DNA of 5,804 nucleotides from Candidatus Aegiribacteria sp. (GCA_021107345.1 JAIOSX010000056.1:1-5804), one strand, 5' to 3'; counted from the stretch's first letter, positions 1 through 5,692 are shown. The notes: generated by a model from the sequence alone, not told the origin. Numbers and translations are program-made.

Positions 1-2
1 GG

Positions 3-1436
3 GCTGTACTCCTCTATCATCCGATTCAGCGACTCCAGTGAGTCTGCGTAGAATGCGAATTCGAAATCTCCCCGTTCCTCAAGGATAGAGACGGCAGCTT
101 CACTGCCGAATACAGCAGCAACATCAAGTCCAGTGGGCATGAATCTTCTATTTCCCGATGGATTAGTTCCAATAGCCGGGAAGACGAGTTTACCCAGAAT
201 TTCGCTGTCAGGTGTATACCTCTGCCCCAGGAACCTGAAACCGGTGGTCTTCTGGAATGCCCCCTGAAGATCACGAGGATCGAATTCCCCCTGTTCATCC
301 GGCATTGATATAAGCTCTCCGGTGCCGCTGTATATGGAGGGACCCGCAAAATTGGTGTTTACGTAATCCCTGAACAATCTGTAGAAATCCATACTCCAGA
401 TAAGCTGGCTGTCTGCTGATTCTCCTGCGGTTTCCCGTGCTGCCAGGGCGTACTGCGGCACGGAAAGATCGTCCGCGAAACCGGCGAAGAAAGCGGTTAT
501 TTCGTAAATCCTCTGCCATTTATCAAGAAGAAGTTCTCCCTCATATTCAATCTTTGACAGATCTGAAACGATACAGAGAGCGCTTGCTGTCATAACGCGG
601 GCATCTTCTTCGGAAACGATATATGTGGCCATCTGTCCGTTGGGGTCTCCTCCGTTCAGAATGAACGTAAGCCTGCCCAGCCACATCATGGCCTTGAAAT
701 ACTGTTCAAGCCTCGGGCTTGATGTATAGTGTCCCCTCGGGACGTACTGGGAATAATCCTCCCTGTATCCCATTACAGGACTGTCATCAAAGCCGGCATG
801 ATCTTCTATCAGAGCTATTTCAGTTTCAACAGCTTCTGCGATGGATTGATCGGCAATAAAATCAGGGTCGAGGAACGCAAGGGGTACGGCAAAGAAAGCG
901 GCGTTCAGGGTACACCCTCTTTCAAGATTGCTTTCGTAGATACACCTGCAGACGATTTCAAGATCGCCGTAAAGGTAATTTTCTTCAATATCCTGGAGAA
1001 TCTGATCGAAGAAGATATGAAGCATGTGAAGAGGAATACCGGCTGATACATACACAGGCTGGTCCCATGTTTCCATTAATTCATACGCTCTGATCGGATT
1101 GTTTGTGATATGGAACGGTTCGAAAACGATAAAGCCATTCTCAAGCAGCTGTTCAGGAATCCTGACAACACCTGATCTATTCAGGACATCATCAAGATTG
1201 AACACATCTTCCGGGAGAACCGGGAGGTTCAGGGAAGCCATATTCGGAACAACACTTGATGCAACCGGCTCAAAGAAGCGATGTGCAAAGGATTCAGCCA
1301 CCGCTATCTCCTCCGGGAATTCCAGTTCACCTGAGGGAACGCTATTCTGCGAAGCTGCCATTGATTCGCCTCCGCTGCTGCAGCAGGGAACCATTATAAG
1401 TATAAGGAACACGGCTATGGTATAACCTGTCTTCAT
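3..1436 (-). CDS. DUF3160 domain protein, probable exported lipoprotein, C-terminus outside window
   Basis: An uninterrupted frame of 478 codons runs leftward off the window edge. The N-terminus has a basic MKTGY start, a hydrophobic segment (about residues 6-17) and a CC-SSGG stretch at 18-23. This looks like a signal peptide, possibly of a lipoprotein, although the proline before the cysteines is not a classical lipobox. The rest matches my recollection of the DUF3160 family: a helix with LHMLHIFFDQIL (137-148), the signature QYVPRGHYTSSPRLEQYFKA (about 230-249) followed by MMWLGRLTF, an ADDLSVPQY segment (321-329), and GFRFLGQRYTPDS then RFMPTGLDVAAVFGS (399-445). The family's biochemical role is unknown; members are large extracytoplasmic proteins. 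The start is fixed by an AAAGGAG ribosome binding site 9 bases upstream. It is divergent from the genes to its right. Family assignment is from memory of motifs, not a search. Confidence 0.85.
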   Translation of the reverse strand, partial: MKTGYTIAVFLILIMVPCCSSGGESMAASQNSVPSGELEFPEEIAVAESFAHRFFEPVASSVVPNMASLNLPVLPEDVFNLDDVLNRSGVVRIPEQLLENGFIVFEPFHITNNPIRAYELMETWDQPVYVSAGIPLHMLHIFFDQILQDIEENYLYGDLEIVCRCIYESNLERGCTLNAAFFAVPLAFLDPDFIADQSIAEAVETEIALIEDHAGFDDSPVMGYREDYSQYVPRGHYTSSPRLEQYFKAMMWLGRLTFILNGGDPNGQMATYIVSEEDARVMTASALCIVSDLSKIEYEGELLLDKWQRIYEITAFFAGFADDLSVPQYALAARETAGESADSQLIWSMDFYRLFRDYVNTNFAGPSIYSGTGELISMPDEQGEFDPRDLQGAFQKTTGFRFLGQRYTPDSEILGKLVFPAIGTNPSGNRRFMPTGLDVAAVFGSEAAVSILEERGDFEFAFYADSLESLNRMIEEYS

Positions 1437-1445
1437 AATCGGAAA

Positions 1446-1452
1446 CTCCTTT
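1446..1452 (-). promoter_or_regulatory. Ribosome binding site of the DUF3160 gene
   Basis: Read on the minus strand this is AAAGGAG, 9 bases before the ATG at 1436. It is a strong Shine-Dalgarno match and is the main reason for choosing that start. A possible -10 hexamer (TATGAT, complement of 1464-1469) lies just upstream, but I see no convincing -35 at the right distance. Confidence 0.8.
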
Positions 1453-1507
1453 CGTTAATCTGAATCATATACATATATTGACAATTATCTATTCCATGGC
1501 AATGAAA

Positions 1508-1516
1508 TGGTATAAT
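1508..1516 (+). promoter_or_regulatory. Candidate extended -10 promoter (TGGTATAAT)
   Basis: A perfect TATAAT at 1511-1516 is preceded by TG one base upstream, the extended -10 form that can work without a good -35. A perfect TTGACA sits at 1478-1483, but 27 bases separate the two boxes, so they cannot form one standard sigma-70 promoter. Transcription would begin near 1523, leaving only about 12 bases before the ATG at 1535, enough for little more than the ribosome binding site. It would drive the small ORF and possibly the PrsW gene. Confidence 0.35.
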
Positions 1517-1534
1517 GATGAAAGAGGGTGTTTC

Positions 1535-1663
1535 ATGAAACGGATTTTTGCAATTCTGGCCCTGGCCGTTACCGCTGTCGGTGCGGGAAACGTGTACGTA
1601 TGCGACTATGAATACCAGGCTGGCTGGAACGGAGGCAATAAATGGCAGATGAGGCTTCATTAG
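1535..1663 (+). CDS. Tiny putative secreted peptide or remnant of a secreted protein gene (42 aa)
   Basis: I do not recognise this protein. It begins MKRIFAILALAVTAVGAG, a textbook signal peptide with two basic residues, a hydrophobic core and a small-residue cleavage region near VGAG. About 24 residues follow, rich in Tyr, Trp, Gly and Asn, with a single Cys, ending at TAG. The start is the ATG preceded by AAAGAGGGTG; a longer frame opening with TTG at 1478 has no ribosome site and overlaps the promoter. The mature part is very short, so it may be the broken N-terminus of a lost secreted protein rather than a complete gene. A second short frame (1642-1722, starting MADEASL) has a good GGAGG site 6 bases upstream and runs into the hairpin element, so the region may be decaying. 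Function unknown. Confidence 0.4.
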   Translation: MKRIFAILALAVTAVGAGNVYVCDYEYQAGWNGGNKWQMRLH

Positions 1664-1693
1664 ATCAGCATCCCGGTAACAGCGTAATTCTCC

Positions 1694-1876
1694 TAACCCG
1701 CATCCATCATGACCACTCGTAGCGAAGCGCTGCAGATGGTTGAGGATGCAAGACATGCGAAAGCAGACTCCGGAGGCGTACTTCGACAGTACGTCGAGGA
1801 CGGATGCTTGAGCATAACGCAGCAGACGCAGCTATATGCATCGCTGCAGTAGAGTGTTTGTGATGGATGCGGGTTA
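1694..1876 (+). repeat. 183-bp hairpin element, copy 1
   Basis: The ends are perfect 16-bp inverted repeats, TAACCCGCATCCATCA (1694-1709) and its reverse complement (1861-1876). The interior continues as one long imperfect hairpin: 1716-1718 with 1852-1854, 1726-1729 with 1842-1845, 1731-1734 with 1837-1840, 1736-1742 with 1829-1835, 1761-1765 with 1805-1809, and an apical CGTACT/AGTACG stem (1777-1782 with 1788-1793) closing a 5-base loop. It aligns without gaps to the copy at 3806-3988. It begins and ends with TA, which fits insertion at a TA target. It ends 2 bp before the start codon of the PrsW gene. It may be a structured RNA in the leader of that gene, or a palindromic miniature element of the ERIC/Correia type. 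Orientation is given as plus because all wobble pairs in the stem are G-U only in plus-strand RNA. Confidence 0.85.
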
Positions 1877-1878
1877 AG

Positions 1879-2595
1879 ATGAACCTTGTCATTTCACTGA
1901 CACTTGCAATCGTACCCGCCCTCATAATCGTTATATACTTCTACAGGAAAGACAGGGCGAAGCCGGAGCCGAAGAAAATTATCATCAGAATATTCCTGCT
2001 GGGGCTTCTCTCAACTGTTCCTGCCATATTCATTGAGCTGAGTATCAATGAACTGAGGCACTTTCTGAATCCCTACTATAAGCTTCTCTATCCAATATTC
2101 AAGGCATTCATCATAGCTGGGCTGGTGGAGGAAAGCCTGAAACTTTTCATTGTAAAAAAGTATGCCTTTCAAAGGAAGTGCTTCGATGAGGTTATGGATG
2201 GAATCGTATATACCGTAGTTGCCGGGATGGGTTTCGCATGTCTGGAGAACGTCCTGTATGTCATGGGAAGAGGTATAACAGTAGGCATTCTCAGAGCGTT
2301 CACTTCAATTCCAATGCATGCTTCGGTATCGGTTATCATGGGCTACTGGATAGGAATGGCGAAATTCAGTAAGAGCAGGGGATCCAGGCGAAAACTTATT
2401 CTGAAAGGTTTTCTTCTTGCCGTACTGTTCCATGGTCTTTACGACCTTTGCATATTCGCAATTCCCGGATGGAGTGAACTCATGGTGCTTGGCCTTCTGC
2501 CGGTTCTGATATGGGCAATACTTCTGGCGAAGCGCAAAATCCAAGCTGCCCTGAAGGAAGATGAAAAAGCAGGTAGAATCCCACAAACCTGCTAG
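1879..2595 (+). CDS. PrsW-family intramembrane metalloprotease
   Basis: This 238-residue polytopic membrane protein carries the conserved PrsW set: EE-SLK (E84, E85, K88) in a membrane helix, FDEVMDGIVYTVVAGMGFACLEN (101-124) with E123 and N124, PMHASVSVIMGYWIG with H147, and LFHGLYD with H185 and D189. The glutamates and histidines are the proposed zinc-binding and catalytic residues. About seven hydrophobic segments are visible, and the C-terminus is charged and cytoplasmic-looking. Bacillus subtilis PrsW performs site-1 cleavage of the anti-sigma factor RsiW; the substrate here is unknown and no sigma or anti-sigma gene is in view. The ATG at 1879 was chosen over the in-frame ATG at 1867, which lies inside the terminal inverted repeat of the hairpin element. 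Neither has a clear Shine-Dalgarno sequence, which is odd. The stop codon lies within the CTAG that borders the next hairpin element. Confidence 0.88.
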   Translation: MNLVISLTLAIVPALIIVIYFYRKDRAKPEPKKIIIRIFLLGLLSTVPAIFIELSINELRHFLNPYYKLLYPIFKAFIIAGLVEESLKLFIVKKYAFQRKCFDEVMDGIVYTVVAGMGFACLENVLYVMGRGITVGILRAFTSIPMHASVSVIMGYWIGMAKFSKSRGSRRKLILKGFLLAVLFHGLYDLCIFAIPGWSELMVLGLLPVLIWAILLAKRKIQAALKEDEKAGRIPQTC

Positions 2596-2757
2596 GAGTG
2601 TGTCCGACAATGGGCATTGAGCAGAAGATTCTCATAGCTGAGATAGAATGCTCGGATATTTGAGGAGAATACTGGATGTATTTGACGATAATATGCGAGT
2701 ATTATAGCCAGCTGTGTGGGTTTTATGCCAATGTTTCATTGTCGGACAGGCTCCTAG
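2592..2757. mobile_element. 166-bp MITE-like hairpin element bounded by CTAG
   Basis: Outer arms at 2592-2612 and 2737-2757 are inverted copies with 2 mismatches. Each arm starts with palindromic CTAG, so this is either a 4-bp target duplication or part of the terminus. Inside the CTAGs the 17-bp termini read GAGTGTGTCCGACAATG on the left and GAGCCTGTCCGACAATG on the right strand. A second long stem pairs 2636-2660 with 2690-2713 (about 20 pairs, three mismatches, one bulge), and AATAC/GTATT (2668-2672 with 2678-2682) forms the tip. It encodes no protein. A 4-bp CTAG duplication would fit the YTAR target of IS5-type elements, so it may be a non-autonomous derivative of such an element; that link is an inference. 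It shows no visible sequence similarity to the 183-bp elements, though the overall shape is alike. Confidence 0.75.
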
Positions 2758-2760
2758 TAT

Positions 2761-2790
2761 TTGGGCGATTCCAGAAGCGATCGATTATAT
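2761..2790 (+). promoter_or_regulatory. Weak candidate promoter for the YitT-family gene
   Basis: TTGGGC at 2761-2766 and TTATAT at 2785-2790 are separated by 18 bases and lie between the hairpin element and the gene. Both are imperfect matches. A small inverted repeat, CCCGT-ACATG-ACGGG at 2793-2807, falls near the predicted start of transcription and could be an operator or chance. Confidence 0.22.
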
Positions 2791-2850
2791 TTCCCGTACA
2801 TGACGGGGCAGAGCTATTTCAGGCTTTGTCCTTTTCCTTTACTGCATGCT

Positions 2851-2858
2851 GGAGGTGA
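2851..2858 (+). promoter_or_regulatory. Ribosome binding site of the YitT-family gene, deciding a GTG start
   Basis: GGAGGTGA is a near-perfect anti-16S match. It sits about 8 bases before the GTG at 2864. The in-frame ATG at 2846 lies upstream of this site and has no ribosome site of its own, so GTG is the better start. Confidence 0.75.
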
Positions 2859-2863
2859 TTAGA

Positions 2864-3802
2864 GTGAACATCAGGAATGAATTTCAGGATTATGCCGGCA
2901 TTTTAACCGGTTCGATACTGTTTGGAATAGCCTACTCGTGGTTTCTGTTTCCCTTTCGGGTATCGCCTGGCGGCGTAGCCGGTCTGGCCCAGGTTCTATA
3001 CCACTGGACAGGCATCTCCGAAAGCATCTGGATGTTCGGTTTCAACGTACCTATCTTTTTCTTAGGCTACGTGGTTGTAGGGAAGCAGTTCGGGGTACGA
3101 AGCCTTGCGGGAATGCTCATGTCGAATAGCATGTGCTGGGTTTTTCAGCCTTCCCATCTATCATTTCTTTCAAACTACGGAAATCTCGTACATAACGTTG
3201 CCGGAGAGGGACAGTTGCCCCGGCTGGCCGTTTTTTTCAGCGGAAGTTCAGAAATGGATATACTCCTGGCTTGTATAGCGGGTTCCGCTCTGCTTGGAAT
3301 CGGCCTTGGTCTGATTTTCAAATTCCGCGGCTCCACCGGTGGAACAGATATACCGGTGGCAATACTGAAGAAGTATACCGGAGTGTCGATAAGCACCGGT
3401 TACTGGATGGTCGAATCCCTGATCATTCTGGCGGTTGGCTTCGTGTTCAGGAATCCGGTCATCGTCATCTGGGCCTATCTTAACCTGTTCCTTACAAGCA
3501 GAATGACTGATTTTGCGGCTGAGGGGATGCCTTATGTTAAAGCCGTGATGATAGTGACTGATAAACCCGATGAAGTAAGAGATGCCATTTCCCTGAAGCT
3601 CAACCGGGGCTTGACTTTTCTCAAAGCCGAAGGAGGATACAAAAGAGAAAAGAAGGATATCATATACGTCTGTATTCATCGCAGGCAGGTTATGATACTG
3701 AGGAGAATACTGAAGGGAATTGACCCTGATGCTTTTATGGTGCTGCATGATGCTTACGATGTAATGGGATACGGATTCAGGCAGAGAACACTGACGTATT
3801 GA
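2864..3802 (+). CDS. YitT-family membrane protein with C-terminal DUF2179 domain
   Basis: This 312-residue protein has the usual YitT layout: an N-terminal membrane domain of about five helices (roughly 10-30, 50-72, 78-95, 132-153, 178-200, with a further segment at 200-212), then a soluble C-terminal DUF2179 domain (about 215-305). Family motifs are visible: FRVSPGGVAGLAQ (31-43), GSTGGTDIPVAIL (156-168), the RMTDF linker (213-217), and in the C-domain KAVMIVTDKPDEV, NRGLTFLKAEGGY (247-259) and DAYDVMGYGF. Length is typical, near 280-310. The exact function of most YitT proteins is not settled; they are thought to be transporters or membrane-integrity factors. The start is GTG 2864 because of the strong upstream ribosome site. 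A hairpin element lies on each side: one ends about 106 bp upstream, the other starts 3 bp after the stop. It is probably its own transcription unit. Confidence 0.88.
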   Translation: MNIRNEFQDYAGILTGSILFGIAYSWFLFPFRVSPGGVAGLAQVLYHWTGISESIWMFGFNVPIFFLGYVVVGKQFGVRSLAGMLMSNSMCWVFQPSHLSFLSNYGNLVHNVAGEGQLPRLAVFFSGSSEMDILLACIAGSALLGIGLGLIFKFRGSTGGTDIPVAILKKYTGVSISTGYWMVESLIILAVGFVFRNPVIVIWAYLNLFLTSRMTDFAAEGMPYVKAVMIVTDKPDEVRDAISLKLNRGLTFLKAEGGYKREKKDIIYVCIHRRQVMILRRILKGIDPDAFMVLHDAYDVMGYGFRQRTLTY

Positions 3803-3805
3803 AAG

Positions 3806-3988
3806 TAGCCTGCATTTTTCACCAGCTTTTGTTTCGAAGCGTCGTAGACAGCTGTGGATACAAGGCTTGCGAGTACAGACTCCGCAGGCGTACTTGAACA
3901 GTACGTCGAGGACGGATGTGCGAGCATAACGAAGTAGACGCAGCTGTATACGTCGCTGCAGTAAAATGCTGGTTAAATATGCAGGCTA
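3806..3988 (+). repeat. 183-bp hairpin element, copy 2
   Basis: This aligns without gaps along its whole length to 1694-1876, with about 136 of 183 bases identical by hand count. The ends are TAGCCTGCAT (3806-3815) and its reverse complement (3979-3988), followed inward by ACCAGC/GCTGGT (3821-3826 with 3968-3973). These end sequences differ from copy 1, yet pairing is kept by matching changes on both arms. The middle (3876-3917, from CAGACTCCG to GACGGATG) is nearly identical to copy 1, including the CGTACT/AGTACG tip. The element starts 3 bp after the stop codon of the YitT-family gene and ends 72 bp before the TatD start. No T-tract follows, so it is not a standard intrinsic terminator. The remaining 3989-4060 shows no clear promoter. 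Confidence 0.85.
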
Positions 3989-4060
3989 AACCCGGAACTG
4001 GACACATCGGGCCGGTTGATGCAGAATGCAAGGTAACTGGAAGAGGAATCACAAAATAAT

Positions 4061-4837
4061 ATGAAACCCGGTATGCTGACAGATACTCACTGCCACCTGT
4101 TCATGAAACCGCTATGTGGAGATATTGACGGTGTTCTGAAAAGGGCTGCCGCGAAAGGCATTTCGGCAATAATCGTTCCCGCTGTAGAAATCGACTCATG
4201 GAAGAGAGTAGCTGAACTGTCAGAAAATCCAGCCGTTTATCCTGCGCTTGGTCTTCACCCGTGGTGTGCCGATGAGAAACTTGATACGAGTATGCTTGGA
4301 CAGCTTCTTGTCGAAACAGGTTCAGTTGCCGTGGGTGAAATAGGCCTTGATTTTATAATTGATAAACCCGACAGAATTATTCAGATCAGTGTATTCCGTG
4401 TTCAGCTGGATCTGGCCGCGGAACTTGGCCTGCCTGTCATTCTGCACTGCCGTGGAGCTTTCGATGAAATGCTGTCCATTCTTTCTGAAAAGAAGTACAA
4501 AGGACATATTACAGGAGTAGTGCATGCCTTTACAAGGGGGGTTCAGCTGGCTGAGCGTTTTCTTGATCTGGGTTTCTACCTTGCATTCGGAGGAGCAGTG
4601 ACAAGATCTCGCGCAAAGAGAGCAAGACGTTCCGCCGCTACGATACCACTTTTTAGAATAGTTCTTGAAACAGATGCTCCTTCCATCGGAATGGATGGGA
4701 TTGAACCTGAACGGATGGAGCCGGAACATGTTGCAGAAATCGGTGAAGCATTAGCGTTGCTTCGCGGAATCAGTTTTAAGGAGGTTGCCATGCAAACTGC
4801 CTCAAACGTCCGGGAACTGTTCGGAATAGAGATATGA
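4061..4837 (+). CDS. TatD-family metal-dependent hydrolase (putative deoxyribonuclease)
   Basis: A 258-residue TIM-barrel hydrolase of normal TatD length. All metal and catalytic positions are recognisable: DTHCH (H10 and H12), GLHPW (64-68), GEIGLD (E93), ILHCRGAFDE (H129), VVHAF (H155), LETDAP (D205) and the ERMEPEH segment near 218-223. TatD proteins bind two divalent metal ions and act as 3'-5' exonucleases on DNA or RNA in the cytoplasm, and some as D-aminoacyl-tRNA deacylases; the name does not mean that this protein takes part in Tat export. The ATG at 4061 lacks a well-spaced ribosome site (AGAGG ends about 14 bases upstream); the ATG at 4073, just before LTDTHCH, is a possible alternative. 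The stop overlaps the start of tcdA as ATGA, so the two genes are very likely co-transcribed and translationally coupled. Confidence 0.92.
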   Translation: MKPGMLTDTHCHLFMKPLCGDIDGVLKRAAAKGISAIIVPAVEIDSWKRVAELSENPAVYPALGLHPWCADEKLDTSMLGQLLVETGSVAVGEIGLDFIIDKPDRIIQISVFRVQLDLAAELGLPVILHCRGAFDEMLSILSEKKYKGHITGVVHAFTRGVQLAERFLDLGFYLAFGGAVTRSRAKRARRSAATIPLFRIVLETDAPSIGMDGIEPERMEPEHVAEIGEALALLRGISFKEVAMQTASNVRELFGIEI

Positions 4838-5577
4838 CTGAAAGAAGATTCGACAGGGTTATAGACTTCCTTGGCAGGGATTCATTTCCAGCGGTACGCA
4901 GGGCGAATGTTACAGTTATCGGTCTTGGCGGAGTCGGCTGCCATGTGGCTGTCGCACTTGCAAGAAGCGGTATCGGGAACCTTCGTCTTGTGGATTTTGA
5001 TAAAATCACAGAAACATCCCTGAACAGGAATCCCATGGCCGGACTATGGGACTGCGGGGGATACAAAGTTGATATTGTAGCTGATCAGCTTCGAAGAACC
5101 TGCCCCGATACCCGGATCGAAACTTTGACGGAATTTTTTCATTCAGATACCGCTGACTCGATCCTCAAGCCGGTCCCCGATGTCGTTGTCGATGCAATAG
5201 ACAGCCTTAATCCAAAAGCTGCCCTGCTTGAGTACTGCGTTGAACACAGTATACCTGTTTTCAGCAGTATGGGGGCTTCCGGAAGGCGAGATCCTTCACT
5301 TGTCAGAACAGGTGATATATCCCGGACAAGATGCTGTCCTCTGGCAAGACAGCTTAGAAAGTATCTCCGTAAACGCGGTATTTCCAGCGGTATATCCTGT
5401 GTGTATTCAACTGAGCCCCCCGGCGATCATTCGCTTCCTCCCGATATGAACGATCAGATATTTCACAGGGGGAGGGTAAGAAACCGGATACCCAGCCTGA
5501 TAATAATGCCCGGAATCTTCGGGTATACACTTGCGGGAATGGTGCTGGATCAGATATCGAAAAAAGAAGTGCGATAG
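4834..5577 (+). CDS. tcdA: tRNA threonylcarbamoyladenosine dehydratase, E1-like (TcdA/CsdL)
   Basis: A 247-residue ThiF/MoeB/HesA-fold enzyme. The nucleotide-binding glycine loop is VIGLGGVGCHVAVALARSGIG (28-48), followed by the acidic strand end LVDFDKI (52-58) and the arginine-bearing TSLNRNP (61-67). Then come VVDAIDSLNPKAALLEYC (118-135) and the SSMGASGRRDPS loop (144-155). The order of segments from RFDRVIDFLGRDSF at the N-terminus to the PLARQLRKYLRKRGI helix matches TcdA/CsdL rather than MoeB or ThiF. Known role: ATP-dependent dehydration of t6A at position 37 of ANN-decoding tRNAs to the cyclic form, with sulfur-relay partners CsdA/CsdE in Escherichia coli. No such partners are in view. 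The start lies in the ATGA overlap with tatD. The stop is 2 bp from the 3' end of selC on the opposite strand. Confidence 0.9.
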   Translation: MTERRFDRVIDFLGRDSFPAVRRANVTVIGLGGVGCHVAVALARSGIGNLRLVDFDKITETSLNRNPMAGLWDCGGYKVDIVADQLRRTCPDTRIETLTEFFHSDTADSILKPVPDVVVDAIDSLNPKAALLEYCVEHSIPVFSSMGASGRRDPSLVRTGDISRTRCCPLARQLRKYLRKRGISSGISCVYSTEPPGDHSLPPDMNDQIFHRGRVRNRIPSLIIMPGIFGYTLAGMVLDQISKKEVR

Positions 5578-5579
5578 AA

Positions 5580-5676
5580 TGGCGGGAACGTGTGGGAATC
5601 GAACCCACCCAGGATGGTTTTAGCACCCAGCACCGGATTTGAAGTCCGGGAGGGACACCAGTCCCCTTGCGCTCCC
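5580..5676 (-). tRNA. selC: Selenocysteine tRNA, anticodon TCA
   Basis: Read on the minus strand this is a 97-base tRNA. The anticodon arm is CCGGA-CTTCAAA-TCCGG, with TCA at 5642-5640, which reads UGA. A long variable arm has a GGGTG/CATCC stem. The D arm is long, GGGGAC-TGGT-GTCCCT, as in bacterial tRNA-Sec. The T arm is GTGGG-TTCGATT-CCCAC. The acceptor strands are GGGAGCGC and ACGTTCCC, followed by discriminator G and an encoded CCA. The eighth acceptor pair would be a C-A mismatch. A shifted register starting two bases earlier pairs eight bases but loses the G-CCA end. Length, extra arm, six-base D stem and discriminator G all fit tRNA-Sec, charged with serine and then converted by SelA. 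It shows that the organism inserts selenocysteine. No selA, selB or selD is in this window. Confidence 0.95.
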
Positions 5677-5692
5677 GCATCTTTACCCGCAA

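Noticed and set aside
729..1425. Two plus-strand frames of about 105 codons opposite the DUF3160 gene.
   Set aside because: They are antisense shadows of a 478-codon open frame with consistent family motifs and a strong ribosome site.
1478..1516. TTGACA at 1478 and TATAAT at 1511 as a sigma-70 promoter pair.
   Set aside because: The gap is 27 bases, about 10 too many. Only the extended -10 on its own is kept as a candidate.
1694..1876. CRISPR array or tandem repeat.
   Set aside because: There are only two copies, more than 2 kb apart, each a single palindromic unit, with no short repeats and spacers and no cas genes in view.
1707..1925. Minus-strand frame of 72 codons across hairpin copy 1, with a similar frame (3819-4052) across copy 2 sharing an Arg-rich stretch.
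   Set aside because: The two frames look homologous only because they translate the same repeat. Base changes preserve stem pairing rather than codons, and neither frame has a ribosome site or resembles a known protein.
2676..2858. Plus-strand frame of 60 codons before the YitT gene.
   Set aside because: It starts inside the hairpin element and overlaps the YitT start region; there is no ribosome site and no recognisable protein sequence.
3248..3748. Minus-strand frame of 166 codons inside the YitT gene.
   Set aside because: It is fully antisense to a gene with clear family motifs and has no recognisable protein features.
3806..3988. Hairpin copy 2 as the transcription terminator of the YitT gene.
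   Set aside because: No T-tract follows the base of the stem in either direction, the stem is far longer than usual, and the other copy lies in front of a start codon rather than after a gene.
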